In this document: one piece after another, positions 43,146-54,602 of the stretch | How positions within the stretch are numbered: the stretch's first letter is position 1 | How the letters are laid out: every line of letters begins with the position of its first letter | Source of the DNA: Adiantum capillus-veneris | Taxonomy: Eukaryota; Streptophyta; Polypodiopsida; Polypodiales; Pteridaceae | Assembly: GCA_014529385.2 (NCBI GenBank) | Contig: CM043942.1 | Coordinates: 53,258,647 to 53,322,646 of the forward strand | Direction of reading: 5' to 3' | DNA: 64,000 bases | Translations under genes and position numbers: made by a program | Notes under the pieces: generated by a model | Seen by the model: the letters and a program-made list of their open reading frames with translations, nothing else | What the model was told of the DNA's origin: nothing | Databases searched by the model: none

Positions 43146-44497
43146 CAGTCTATCGCGATAGACTGGTGAATTGGAGATAGACTCACAATCAGGCAAAACC
43201 CCTCATGCCACAGGTAAAACACATCAATACAAGGCTGCTCCCAAAAATTTAGTGTACTTGGACACCTGCTTGACCACTAAACCTCAAGTCTGGTGTTTAG
43301 AGTCAGACTTCAGAGACAAATTGGGTAAAGGGACTTGACCAAATTTCCAAACCTTGTGAAACTTGGTACACATGATCTACAGAGGGTAGGGAACACATCT
43401 GTGAAGAGAAAATTTGAAAAAAGTGTCATTTTGGCATACTTGGTGAGTCTATCGCGATAGACTAAGAACCCAGTGATAGAAACTGAATTTTTCAAAAACC
43501 TCTATGGCATAGCTTGGAAAGGTGCTATCAAGGACACATAAAAATTTTGAAGTCATTTGGACATCAGAAAGTGGGTCTAAGACCATTTGAGAGGATTCAG
43601 CTTGTAGAAAACACCAGATCTGGTCTAACTGACAAAGTAAAAGTCCAAACCACTTGAAATTGGTAGGAGGACTAAGGAGAGGTGTTGGAACATAGTGGTA
43701 TAGTCAAAGTTCAAGTTTGACCTATAAAAGGGGTACTTGCTCAGTCTATCGTGCTTGACTCAAAGCAGGGCCAAAGAAATTGAGATTTTCAAAACCCTAT
43801 GGAGCATAGCTTGTTTAGCCTCTTAGGAGGTTACACACAAAATTTGGTGGATTTTGGACATTGGGAAGTCATCCTAAGTCTATTTTCTAGTGATCAGATA
43901 GACTCAGAATTCTAGAGTTGGAGTTAGAGACCTAAGAAAAAGTCCAAAACAAGTGAAAATTGATGAGCAAGGTGTACAAAGCATAGGGAACACAGTGGTG
44001 AAGAGAAAATCTAGAAAATTTTCAAAACTGAAGAATCTGCTGAGTCTATCACGATAGACCGGGGCTTTTTCACAAAAATTGAATTTTTTGAAAACTGACC
44101 TTAGAGCCTTGTTCTACATGTTGTTGTGAGCCTATGGTTAAATTTTGAGTAAATTTGGAGTATTGTAAGTGCATCTAAGAGGATTACTTCATAAGATCAG
44201 AAAAGAAACTGTTGTTTGATGCAAGCTACAAAGGAAAAGTATTCCAAATTGTTGAAACTTGGTGAGTAGTATCTCAAGAGAAGGGGGAACTCAAATCTGT
44301 AAAAACAGTTGAAAAACTGTATCCCAGTAACACTCTGGTGAGTCTATCGTGATAGACTTAGAAACTCACCGTAGAAAAATCAAAAATCAAATCTGACTTC
44401 ATATTTGGGTTCAGAAGGTCCATTATACCCTGTACACAAAGTTTGAGTGCATTTGGACATCTGCAAGGGGTACTTGGTGACCCTATCGCGATAGACA
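43146..44497. repeat. Periodic array of AGTCTATCGCGATAGACT palindromes in the G1 leader
   Basis: Copies start at 43146 (20-bp perfect palindrome CAGTCTATCGCGATAGACTG), 43446 (18 bp perfect), 43743 (degenerate), 44043 (two changes), 44341 (one change) and 44481 (partial). Centres of the first five are 297-300 bp apart; the last is 140 bp on. The DNA between them is a degenerate repeat with shared phrases (AAAGTCCAAA, GAAACTTGGTA, GGGAACACA.CTGTGAAGAGA, ACTTGGTGAGTC). A half-site GAGTCTATCGCGACAG also occurs in both LTRs (about 41895 and 57028). No ORF crosses the array. Function unknown. Confidence 0.95.
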
Positions 44498-45055
44498 AGT
44501 GAGGAAAAAATTTTGAGAATTTTTTTTGAAACCAAGTATACCACTGGGTTTATCATTGCCTAAGGAGTGCACACACCAATTTTGGGCTCAAATTGACCAC
44601 TTGCAAAAACATCAGATAGAGAAACTTTCCAAATTACATCTCATTGTTTTGGTCATAACTTTCACATACGGACTCCCATTCCAAAACTTTTTTTATCAAA
44701 ACGTAGCTTGAGAGAAGCACTACATCTTAGAGTAAATTGACCAAAACAGTTTTGAAAAAAACGCTGTTTAAGGCCTCAAAATGCATCCGGAAGTCAGGGA
44801 TGTCTAAAACCGACAATTTGAGAGAATTGTGAGAAAATGCTCACGGTTTTGGACATAGTTTTGGATTTTCCCTGACCAAAACACTTGAACACACTGAGAG
44901 AGGTATTACTACAGCAAGCTAGAGCTATTAAGCCTAGAAGTCATGTCTACATCAGACTTAGACTCAGCTTATACAAGCACAAGGATTGCAGGGATAGATG
45001 AGCACCCCCGCCCAGAATAGATCTTCCAAACCTACAGTACATAAAGACCAATTTT

Positions 45056-45928
45056 GTGGAGAGAGTTTGGACGTATAACCATGAAAGTGAAGGACTATAT
45101 AGGTATATTAATGGAAATCAATTCAACCTTTACAATTGCTTAGAGCCTTACCCAGATGAGCTGACAGAGTACAAGCTCTTATATGTCTATACATACGAGG
45201 TCGACCGACAATGGACATCTTTATTTGTTGACAAGTATGGACGAGAATATAGAGCTGTAGAAAGCACAAATCCACGAACCAAATTAGAGATGAGTGGATA
45301 TTTGGTCAATGAAGGACCTCAGATACATCCACCAAACATAGGAACCTCTAAGAGAATTCCAAAGAGGGGACCACCACCTAGATTTCCTCCTAGAGCGATA
45401 ACGAGAGATGAAATGATACCAGAGAGGAGTATGGTTCCATACTTTGCACCCCAAAGTATAAGACCACCTCAGCTAAGAAAATGGGTAAATATAAAGTACA
45501 ATGGCATTAGAGACCCATACGCCCATGTCTCGGCTTTCAAGAAAGTCCTACGAGCAGAACGAGTAGAGGACTTCCACACGCAGTATGTGGGTTTTGGACT
45601 TACATTGGAGGACAATGCACAAGCATGGTTTGAACTATTGAACCGGAGAGAGTTCACAACCATTGAGCAAATGTTGGATGAATTTATTCAAGAATTCACC
45701 AAGAGGGGCATAAAACATAACACCCTTCCTAAGATTCAGGAATTTAAACAAGGCGAAACAGAAACATTGCGACAAGCAATACTGCGTTTCAAGCAATATG
45801 TTGCTAGATGTCCTACCCAAGAGTTACCCACGCGAGAACGTCAGATCCTATGCTTCATCAAAGGACTTAGGAATGAGAATCTCCAAAAGGACCTATACAT
45901 GAAAAGATACCAAACTTGGAAGAGGTGA
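45056..45928 (+). CDS. G1 gag (Retrotrans_gag domain)
   Basis: 290 codons. The N-terminal third is aromatic and charged without a known domain. Residues about 145-285 show the gypsy capsid pattern: YNGIRDPYAHVSAFKKVLRA, FGLTLEDNAQAWFELLNRRE, FTTIEQMLDEFIQEFTKR, RQAILRFKQYVARCP and RQILCFIKGLRNENLQKDLY. The annotated frame starts at a GTG or TTG codon following ACCAATTTTGTGGAG; the earlier frame is not clearly open. The frame ends at TGA 45926-45928, overlapping the next ORF, which continues the gag sequence one frame back. A run of four A at 45902-45905 is where the frame is lost. Confidence 0.85.
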   Translation: MERVWTYNHESEGLYRYINGNQFNLYNCLEPYPDELTEYKLLYVYTYEVDRQWTSLFVDKYGREYRAVESTNPRTKLEMSGYLVNEGPQIHPPNIGTSKRIPKRGPPPRFPPRAITRDEMIPERSMVPYFAPQSIRPPQLRKWVNIKYNGIRDPYAHVSAFKKVLRAERVEDFHTQYVGFGLTLEDNAQAWFELLNRREFTTIEQMLDEFIQEFTKRGIKHNTLPKIQEFKQGETETLRQAILRFKQYVARCPTQELPTRERQILCFIKGLRNENLQKDLYMKRYQTWKR

Positions 45929-48924
45929 CCAAAGCGACAGTTGACCTAGTTGACAATTGCAAATTCTATGAAGATGGTCAGAAGAAGATGAATGATGCGA
46001 GTGAGAAAAAGAAAACCGCTGATCTTGAGGATCAAAGAGGGAATCTAGGACAAAACCAAGTAAATGTTGAGGAGCAAATCATAGAGAATGTGATGCAACG
46101 CATCAACCACTCTGACAGAGTACCAGCCTATAGAATTCCTCAACAACGAAGGTGTATGACATGTGGAGGGGACCATCCGACGCAACATTGTCCTGACTAT
46201 AGACCTAAGACTCCACCAGGGTTTGAGCATGTTATGTCTCAACCGCCTAGATATCATCCTATAGTGGAACAAGTGTTCTTAAGTGAAAGACCCATAGCTG
46301 CTAGAAATGCATGTGTGAGTCATGAGCTTCAAATAGAAAGATATGTGGTAGATCAAGGGCCACTTCAAGGTCAATATCAAGTATTGCCACAACAACCAAT
46401 ACGTCCATGTGACAGATGTGGTAGTAGTGATCACTTGATTAAGGATTGTCCACACCATGATATCATGATAAATGTATATTGTAATGAGTGTGCAGTCACA
46501 CATATGATTTTGGATTGTCCTAAGAATCCAAGAAAGAAAGGTAAAATGCAACCACATGTTACCTTTCCTTCTACCAACAAATCAAAGAAAGAACGAGCCA
46601 CAACAAAAGGAGAGACGACAACAACAACAGAGCAAGAAACAATTGCAAAAGAACAGGTGCTTAAACAACAAGAAGATGAAACTAAGCAAGTTGCTCCAGT
46701 AAACGTTGTCACAAGAGCACAAGCAAAAGTGCAAGAGCAGAAGCCTACAAATGGAGAGACTAGTAAGAGTTCCAAAAGCCGTAGAAACTCTAGACGAGCA
46801 AGAAGGACTATAATGAAAGAGAGACTAGAAAGGGAGAAAGGAGAAGAAAAGGATGTTACAGTTGAGTTGGAAACAACTCAAGAGCAACAGAAACAGCAAA
46901 GGAAAACTGAAACCCTTAAACCAGCTGAAGCACCCAAGAATGCTAGTTCAGGAGGATCTGTCCTAGTGGACAAAGTGAATGAGCCTTTAGACATGATGTT
47001 ACAGGCTTATGAGGCTAGATTGGCAAATAGACAGACCTTAGAACAAAGATGGATGACCCATCCTTATCCCGAACTAGAGAATCAGAGGCTAGAAATGTGT
47101 AAGCAGCTCATTAAAACCTCTCAAGCATTGCTAGAACCACCTCCACCAGAATTGAAGGATAGGATAGTCACCCCAGTGCACAAAGACGAGAGCATTAAAG
47201 TAGACGAATTGCCTAGACAAGAGGTGGATCATAGGGAAGAACCACTGCCAAGGTCGCAAGACTGGAGGGTAGTCCAAAATACAACAGATGAATCAATGAG
47301 GGATTTCCCACCTTATGTTCCTATAGTTGAGGAGCAGTGGCCAGAGGAGTTATGGAAGGCTGTCCGAGATGCCCAAAAAAGAGAAGAGGATGCTGGACCA
47401 GCACCATTTCCTGAAATCACATTAGATAGACCACAAATGAGTGTTGATGTGAGGTCATATTATGGTGATGTAGGATCGATAGCCTCCGAAGATAGTAGAC
47501 TTGCATCGTTAAGAACTTTGCCACAGTACATGGGAGATTTTGAGGCAAAGTTTGAGATTGTGAGAGTTCCATCACAGAGGCTAGGGGGGACAAAAGAATT
47601 GGACACAAAAATTTTGACTGACTTGCTATCCACGCCAGTGAAGTGCACAATTACGTTGGCAGAACTTATGAAAATCAGACCAAGTATATGGACGGATATA
47701 GGAAAATGCTTGGAAAAAATTGGGATCAAAAGCCCATTAAGGTTCCTGGAAAAAGAGCTAGATGAGAACGAGAAGCCTAGATCAAATGTAAGACCGGTAC
47801 CTCTGAACAAAGTAGGAGAGTACTGTGAAGGAGAAGATGGTAATGCCACTTTGCCTATTGAGTACAATGGGATTGAAACGAAAGCTATACTTGACAGCGG
47901 AGCAGGAATTGCCATAGCAACAAAACGAATATGGGAGAAATGGGGTAGGCCCGCCTTTAGAACAACCAGAATAAAATTACAGTTAGCTGATGGGCATGTG
48001 GAAAGACCCATGGGATTGCTAGAAGCGATAGTGGTGTCTTCTTGTGGTATAGAGTATGCGCATACTTTTGCCATAGTTGACTTTGGCAAGAAAAATAACT
48101 ATGAAATCATCCTTGGAAGACCATTCATGAGGAAACTCAAGATGGTACAAGATTGGGGTTATGATTATCTATACTTGGGACAAGCTGAAACCACAACACG
48201 TGTAAATATGAGAAATCATAGTTACCAAGATGTAACTAGAACGCCCGTGGAAGATTTTGATTCTGCAACACAAAGTGGATCAACAGACCATCCGTGGATG
48301 GGAAAAAAGAAAGAAATCTGGATGTGCGGAGCATCAGAATGTAGTGACTTTGGGAGAAATGAGAATTCCTTAGAGAGGGTCTTAGAAGATGATGCTTACA
48401 TAAGAGAACCTTTTCCGGAAGAGGCATTAGAACCACTAGAGTGGACTCAGATATTGGCTACTTTGGATGTCTGTGTTAATGAGACCACACCAACAAAATT
48501 TTGCGATGAGAATGGGTATGACATATTCCCCTACTACATGCTAAGGGTTATGTGTGAGACAGATGAAGAATCTGAGTATGAGTTCGAAACAGGGTTATTA
48601 GCTATGGGGATAGCACAAAACCAGATACCTAGCCCGAATACTGGTCATATAGAAATAGGTGCTCTTTGCGATCAGTGTGCGATAACACACTTGATTACAA
48701 ACTGTCCAACTCGAATGCATAGTACAAAGGAGGATCCGCAAGTCAACGAAGCAAAGTTGCAGGAGGAAGGGCTAAGATCCAAAGAAGATGCTTCACGTCC
48801 AACGCCTACAAACGAGCAATATGAAGACTTGGAATCAATCAAAGAAGAGGTGCAGCAAGTGACAAGAAGTTCAGACACTATTGGTGACATTCAACAACTG
48901 AAGTCGAGGAAGAAGAGCCTATGA
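45916..48924 (+). CDS. G1 gag C-terminus with zinc knuckles and retropepsin
   Basis: About 1000 codons continuing the gag frame. Cys/His knuckles: CMTCGGDHPTQHC and CDRCGSSDHLIKDC (the latter canonical CX2CX4HX4C), CNECAVTHMILDC, and near the end CDQCAITHLITNC. A basic Lys/Gln/Thr-rich linker follows (residues 210-330). The protease region (about 645-755) reads AILDSGAGIAIATKR, LQLADGHVERPMGLLEAIVV and NYEIILGRPFMRKLK, with the catalytic DSGA. No RT follows. The fourth knuckle lies after the protease, which is unusual. Frame changes after 48890 lead into the next ORF. Confidence 0.85.
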   Translation: MEEVTKATVDLVDNCKFYEDGQKKMNDASEKKKTADLEDQRGNLGQNQVNVEEQIIENVMQRINHSDRVPAYRIPQQRRCMTCGGDHPTQHCPDYRPKTPPGFEHVMSQPPRYHPIVEQVFLSERPIAARNACVSHELQIERYVVDQGPLQGQYQVLPQQPIRPCDRCGSSDHLIKDCPHHDIMINVYCNECAVTHMILDCPKNPRKKGKMQPHVTFPSTNKSKKERATTKGETTTTTEQETIAKEQVLKQQEDETKQVAPVNVVTRAQAKVQEQKPTNGETSKSSKSRRNSRRARRTIMKERLEREKGEEKDVTVELETTQEQQKQQRKTETLKPAEAPKNASSGGSVLVDKVNEPLDMMLQAYEARLANRQTLEQRWMTHPYPELENQRLEMCKQLIKTSQALLEPPPPELKDRIVTPVHKDESIKVDELPRQEVDHREEPLPRSQDWRVVQNTTDESMRDFPPYVPIVEEQWPEELWKAVRDAQKREEDAGPAPFPEITLDRPQMSVDVRSYYGDVGSIASEDSRLASLRTLPQYMGDFEAKFEIVRVPSQRLGGTKELDTKILTDLLSTPVKCTITLAELMKIRPSIWTDIGKCLEKIGIKSPLRFLEKELDENEKPRSNVRPVPLNKVGEYCEGEDGNATLPIEYNGIETKAILDSGAGIAIATKRIWEKWGRPAFRTTRIKLQLADGHVERPMGLLEAIVVSSCGIEYAHTFAIVDFGKKNNYEIILGRPFMRKLKMVQDWGYDYLYLGQAETTTRVNMRNHSYQDVTRTPVEDFDSATQSGSTDHPWMGKKKEIWMCGASECSDFGRNENSLERVLEDDAYIREPFPEEALEPLEWTQILATLDVCVNETTPTKFCDENGYDIFPYYMLRVMCETDEESEYEFETGLLAMGIAQNQIPSPNTGHIEIGALCDQCAITHLITNCPTRMHSTKEDPQVNEAKLQEEGLRSKEDASRPTPTNEQYEDLESIKEEVQQVTRSSDTIGDIQQLKSRKKSL

Positions 48925-49120
48925 CTCTACAGGAACCAAATGCTAATTTTGTCTCTCCAAAAGACATATCAGAGGAAATGATGGTCAAGCAGGAGCTAGA
49001 ACACACATATGAACTCAAAAGTGTGAACAATGAAGAAGAAGACGACAAGGAGTCCACACCAATATTGCTCAAGTCACTCAAGAGAACATAGGCAATCTAG
49101 TACCAAAGAAGATCAACTTT

Positions 49121-50134
49121 TTGCTAAGTGCACAAGACGGAGTCAAGATGAATTTTATGGAAGAAATTGATACAAATTCCACGACTAATGTCATGTCATA
49201 TGGCATGTGGTTACTTCTAGGTAAGACAAAGCTTTATGATATTCAGATAAAGGTAAATCTCTCACCTGAAGTAGATGTTATAAGTATGGGGATTGCAGAA
49301 GCTACTCTCCAACTACTCTCACAGAATGTCAAAGAAAAATTCTTGGTGGTAGATTCTCGACAAATGGGAACACATTTGATTTTGTCCAAGCCATGGGCAC
49401 AAGTCTGTGAAGACGAGCCTGAATCTTCAACAATGGTCATCACGACAAGCTCAACAGAGGTCAAGCCTACAACAGTTCAAAGATTCTTGGGTATTGAAAA
49501 AGGCAAAGCTAAAGTAAGCCCACAGTCTCTAGCCCAGCGAATGCAAATGCAAGACAAAGCCTCTACATCAAAAGCCAAACCATCAACAAAACAATGGAAA
49601 CCCAAGCAAAAAGTCTATCAACCGAAGTTTCCATCGCCCAAAAGTCTCCAAAGGAAGTCAAAACAGGTAAACCAAGTGCTAGTATCCAAGGCACATATTA
49701 AATTTAATGATCCAATTTGGATACAATCACAGGAACAACCTCAACAAGAAAAGGTAATAGGATGGATCACATCAAACGAGTCAATTATTGCAGAAGGCTA
49801 CAGGAAAGGAAATTCATATGTTTGGGTCAACAAGCCCAAGATAACAGCTTGGCGATTTCCATCCCATGACAACCACTCAGTCAAGAATCAACAAAGCCGT
49901 CAACGTCAATCACATAACTCAACCAAGAGAAAGGACAGGTACAAAAAGAAAAAGAGAAGGTCTTCCACTGGACAAACCATTCGACAAGTCTGGGTAATGA
50001 AATCAGAATTCTACCAGACTACCCAACAAAGTCAAGTGAAGATCACCTCCAAGCAAGTCCAAAGATTCATTCCAGTCGTGTTACTCGAAGCACAAGGATT
50101 CTATGAGGGTAACTTTCAAATCTGGTTACCCTAA
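49121..50134 (+). CDS. G1 downstream ORF, possible degenerate second retropepsin fold
   Basis: 337 codons, continuing the preceding polypeptide through frame changes at 48925-49120. Residues 30-95 (LYDIQIKVNLSPEVDVISMG then a FLVVDSRQMGTHLILSKPWA block) follow the retropepsin layout, with an ILG(R/K)PW-like end but no DSG active site. The rest is Lys/Gln/Ser-rich and repetitive, perhaps nucleic-acid binding. Function not established. Confidence 0.45.
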   Translation: MLSAQDGVKMNFMEEIDTNSTTNVMSYGMWLLLGKTKLYDIQIKVNLSPEVDVISMGIAEATLQLLSQNVKEKFLVVDSRQMGTHLILSKPWAQVCEDEPESSTMVITTSSTEVKPTTVQRFLGIEKGKAKVSPQSLAQRMQMQDKASTSKAKPSTKQWKPKQKVYQPKFPSPKSLQRKSKQVNQVLVSKAHIKFNDPIWIQSQEQPQQEKVIGWITSNESIIAEGYRKGNSYVWVNKPKITAWRFPSHDNHSVKNQQSRQRQSHNSTKRKDRYKKKKRRSSTGQTIRQVWVMKSEFYQTTQQSQVKITSKQVQRFIPVVLLEAQGFYEGNFQIWLP

Positions 50135-51718
50135 GGTAGTAGCTTATCAAGGAATCACCCAAGAACAACAAGAAACATCAAGAAATCAAGAGCAGCTACC
50201 CGCTACACCAAGAGTACTACAACCTATAGATGGATCCCTCGTCAATTACTACAAGAGCAAGGCTTTTACAAAAGTAACAGCCATATTTGGATTTAAAGAC
50301 AAGGTACCATCAAGTCAAAGAAGAAACAAGGCAAGTGGCAAAAGAGATCAACCAGGCCCAAGAACAATGTGGGTTCCAAATTAATCTGTGATTGAGGCTC
50401 AACAACAAGATAGATACACAACTCCTTTACAACCTCTTAACAGCAAAAAGAAAGCAACGGGAAATGCGGAGGTCACAGTTTTGAAGAACACTATCTGGAA
50501 GAAGAAGACTTCATCAACCATTGCTTCAACATCATTACCTGTCTCATCAAGCGACCACAATTTGCTACCAAGGAATGAAGAGTAGATATATGCCAATGTA
50601 TTGGAAAACATGGCATCTCAAACAAAAACTAACGAGAAAGGCCTAAACATCAAAAGCATATGGAATTGGATTTCAGGCCGCGATCAGGTAAGTCCAAGTC
50701 GCCATTAAACTTACATGGCATAAGAGTCTAGAGTCGAGCAGCTAAGCCACTAAATGAGCAAAGTGTCAGACCCAAGCTTCAAGTTAATATTTTTTTGTGG
50801 TCTATGAGTCTAGCTAATAGGTATAAGCTCAAGCTGGAGAGTTCAGCATACATAAAGTCATGTCGCTCATGCTGGAAGAGGTGAGCATAAGAGTCAAAGT
50901 CCATATAATATATAAGGTGGAGAAGGCGGAGTAGTCCAAAAAAAAAAAAAAAAAACACTCACGCACTTGACACAGTGAGGAAGAGTGGAGAAACCGCGAC
51001 AACAAAAACCCTTCTTGTGAGTAGTGAAAGCTTTTGAAGCACTCATGCTATATGTTTTGCTCGCTACACTAACTCCATGAAGAACCCATCAATACTCTTC
51101 TTTCGCACCGCATCTTGTTTAACATGCATAACTCTGTGCAAGCATATAGATGTCCCATCATTGGAGATATGCATTAGGCACTCTTTTTTTTTCCTCCCAT
51201 GCACTTACACAAACAAATGATGATGACCAAGCGAAAACAGGTTTTATAAGCCTTTGCTCAACAACAATGACTCTGACTTCAAGCTACTAACACTTATCCA
51301 TGCATATCAAGCCCATACTAGTAGCCATATGGCCATATGTACTTTAACTCAGCATAACTCTATAACATCAGAACCTAAGTACATATAGCCTCGCATTTAA
51401 TTATGACTAAAGACATTTTTTCCCACTGTGTTTTTTCTCTTTAGTCTTATCCAGGTATCCAAGACCTTCATTTTGTATATACGCTACATTTTACTTTTAC
51501 TCTTTTATTTTTTATAACAACAAAAACAAGAAGAACCACGCTATCCCCACACTACTAATTGCAAATCTACTAACAAGTCAAAAGGAAGAGGAAAAAAAAA
51601 CAGCTTGACAAAGCTTCAAGTCAACTTACAGGTACGACTGCGAGATAACAACCATAAGAAAAGCAAACTAGAGCTACAATGACATCGACCTGTTGCACCA
51701 ACAAGTCGATACAACCTC
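50135..51718. other. G1 internal DNA without a supported gene
   Basis: Short frames at 50103-50384 and 50388-50585 continue the same Gln/Lys/Ser-rich character as the upstream ORF and may be its decayed tail. An A run of about 18 lies at 50939-50956. Nothing else was recognised. Confidence 0.4.
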
Positions 51719-52360
51719 ATGCAATTCAAGATACAACAACCAATCGGATCGGGGGAGTTCCAGGCTTCAGATACACTACATGTACAACTTCAAGGCAACT
51801 TTAATATCACACAAAGCAACCAATTGCAGAAGAGGTTGCCACAACAACTTCAACCAACACCAAGACATCAAGAACTCGTCAAGGCCAGCAAAGACATAGG
51901 GTCTTGTCAGGGACGACAAGAATTCGGAGGGAAATTATACCCCCCTGAGCTAGTGCCACAACTCACAGTTGTAGATGTCACACATAATGTGAATACAAGG
52001 GCAAGGGCAGAGACTGTTGCTCGCCAAACAGAGGACATCAGGGAAGCACAAATTAAGGAGAAAGAAAAAGTAGTAGTGGAGTCCCAGAGGCAAACAGAAT
52101 GCAATGTGACCTTGTCCATAGAGGCAAGCAATCAAGAAACTCTACTTTCAATGAAGGATGGTTTGCTTGCAGAGATACCATTTGTAGATGGAGCCAGAAA
52201 GCTAGCTTTGAAAAAGTGGACATTAATTTATTGCAGAATCCAGATGCTCGGATTTCAGACACAATTATCTATGCTTGTCTTAAGTAAGTGTTACTATCTT
52301 GCTAGCTTTGAAAACTCAGATAATAGGTTTGCTAACTCAGGTATACTCTCTGCAGCTTGA
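51719..52360 (+). CDS. G1 3' ORF, unknown
   Basis: 213 codons. Gln-rich N-terminal part (LQKRLPQQLQPTPRHQELVK), then a mixed polar segment with QIKEKEKVVVESQRQTE. No recognised domain. It may be a leftover of an additional retroelement gene. It ends about 170 bp before the LTR of a different family at 52533. Confidence 0.3.
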   Translation: MQFKIQQPIGSGEFQASDTLHVQLQGNFNITQSNQLQKRLPQQLQPTPRHQELVKASKDIGSCQGRQEFGGKLYPPELVPQLTVVDVTHNVNTRARAETVARQTEDIREAQIKEKEKVVVESQRQTECNVTLSIEASNQETLLSMKDGLLAEIPFVDGARKLALKKWTLIYCRIQMLGFQTQLSMLVLSKCYYLASFENSDNRFANSGILSAA

Positions 52361-52532
52361 TCAAAAGTCAACTCCCACTGCACACCCACACGGAGGTGTT
52401 TCTTCTTGATCCACAAATGTCAGTGATTATTAGACAGAAGAACAGTCCATCTCGGTGTTCAATTCAATAAAGGAACCCACCCTGAAATTAAGTTGTAAGT
52501 GTTATGTATCAGAAAGTGTTTCTTATAGATAT

Positions 52533-53620
52533 TGATAGCCGTTTTTCGGCTCTTTGTAATTGCCACACTGAGTTACCTCACCCTACCAAAATCACCCAAA
52601 CACTGTGGCTATCCCTACCATTTCACTGTACATAGGCGTGCGTGAGTCACGGGACTTTTCCCATATCTCCTTACTGAAATAAAAAACCCTCAATTAGCTA
52701 GGCATTGGGCTAGTTGAGCCAAAATAAAATAAAAAATATAAGTATATGATGGCCCATGTGTATGTAAATATTTCTTTGTATATAGGGCCTAAATAAAAGA
52801 TTTTTTCATAATTATTTTGGTATTTATTTAAATATTTCTACCTAGGTGTGTGTTATTTATGCTCTGTACATTGCCTCACCATTACCACAATTTTTTCTTA
52901 CCATTTTTCATACTCTTTATTCCATATAGAAATATTTTCATGTAAGCTTCTCTTATATTTGGTGTAACTCCACCCCAACAAAAATCCAAAAAAACTAGTT
53001 TTATTTATGTGTATATTTTTTCACTATTGTGATTTTTCCCTTCCTACATCTATTTTGTTTTTTTTCTAAAAAATTAGAACACCAAAAATATTTATCTTTT
53101 TATGGTAGCCTCATAATGAGAGAGATTTCTTTTGACCCCTTTATATTTTTTTCCAGTTATATTATTTATATTTGACATGTACATATTTTTTAGACCCCTC
53201 AATATTTGATTTTCTTAGTTGTACTATTCACTTATATCATAATCTCAACAATATCTTAAATTTAGACCTACCAAATAAGGTCAAGGGTAGGTGGCATGCA
53301 TACATGCACTATGGAGGGCTCACTCTTGGAGGTATTCAAAAGAATCATCCAAAGAAGGACCCCACAAGGACCTTGTGCAGTGGAAAAAAGCGGTCGATTT
53401 TGCAGAATTTTTAAAGTTCACTTGCTCTCCGAATTTGAAAAGGTGATACAAACAAAAGTTGTAGCTCGTGGGCTGAACTTTTGCCTCAAATTTTTTCATA
53501 TTTTTTTGAGCTACGAGCTGTGAGCTATGATTTTATTAGTGGACCCCAGTTTTCCCATGCTATGCAGCCACACTCTCTCTTCCACTTTATCATTTTACTC
53601 TTTCACACACACTTCTCCAC
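52533..53620 (+). repeat. Family-B LTR copy inside G1 (truncated)
   Basis: It starts TGATAGCCGTTTTTCGGC and matches the LTR starts at 58431 and 63555, with shared blocks such as CATTTCACTGTACATAGGCG, CTAGTTGAGCC and GAGCTACGAGCTGTGAGCTA. Similarity to the 58431 copy fades after about 53620. No matching end or target duplication was found, so it is a truncated or solo LTR inserted in G1. Confidence 0.85.
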
Positions 53621-53912
53621 TCATCATCCCCACCTTTCTCACCACTCCTCTCTGCACCCTACTCACCTTCTCCTCAACCTTGAAGAATAAGAGAAACCAT
53701 GGTGAACTCATACCTCCCACACACAATTCCATTTCAAAATTGACCACCTTGTCTCTCAAGGAAGGTCAAGAGTGGAGAAAAAATGTACCGTCAAAGCTAG
53801 TGGACGGTCAACAAGCGTCAAAATTGGCCCTACTCAAGACACTTGGAGCATCAACCTTGTAAGAAATCCACCTTTTCTTACCTCTTAAGAGTTTTTCTTC
53901 TTTATTTGTATC

Positions 53913-54602
53913 CTACATGGATACTCCCATTGTAAATATCCAATTCCATTTGTAAATTAATACTTCAATAACAATGGCAAGAGAAGGAGGTGTCTCTAAA
54001 TTCTCTTCGGGAATTCCACGAATAACAATGTTCTTGGAACGTCGCTCCCGTTCCTTCAACTCTTCCACATCCACATTCTCAACATTCTTTGTTTGAACCA
54101 TAGCTTGCATGAGTGAGGAATTAGAAACCACATTGCTACCACATACATCAGCCCAAGACTTGTTTGTGCATACATTTTTCATGTCGCATACATCCCGGCT
54201 CATAGTGTCAAATTTCTCCTCTTTCAATACATGGTCATGCTCTACTTTGCTCATCCGCTCCTTCAAAGCATTCAAGTCCACAAGAGAGCATTTACATTCC
54301 TTAACTTCCTCTTCAAGTTGCATCAAACGTGTTGTTTGCATCTCAAGTGTCCTCTTGAGATTCTCATTCTCAACCACAAGTACCCTTAATGTGCCATTCT
54401 CCATTGCAAGTGCTCGTAAGTCTTCACCTTGTTTGTTTACGATCTCTTGCAATGTTACCAAGTACGCCATGATCATGGTTTTCGATGTCGCTGGTTGGGT
54501 GGTTGCGTTGCTATCTCCACACTTAGGAGATTTTGGATCATTTTCCACAATGGTTGTGGACCTTGTTGAAGAAGAAGAACCCTTGCGAGTGCCGGAAGAC
54601 AT
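53913..54602 (-). pseudogene. LINE ORF1-like fragment
   Basis: The start MSSGTRKGSSSSTRSTTIVE is followed by coiled coil (residues 45-130: ENGTLRVLVVENENLKRTLE, QLEEEVKECK, LKERMSKVEHDHVLKEEKFD), a KSWADVCG block, then ERERRSKNIVIRGIPEEN, the beginning of the RRM-like fold of L1-type ORF1 proteins. The chain then turns into unrelated sequence (about 53955), so the RRM is cut. ORF2 is not present here. Confidence 0.65.

Noticed and set aside
43146-44497. CRISPR-like array
   Set aside because: Spacing of about 298 bp, palindromic motif and homologous spacers exclude CRISPR; it is a tandem repeat in a retroelement leader.
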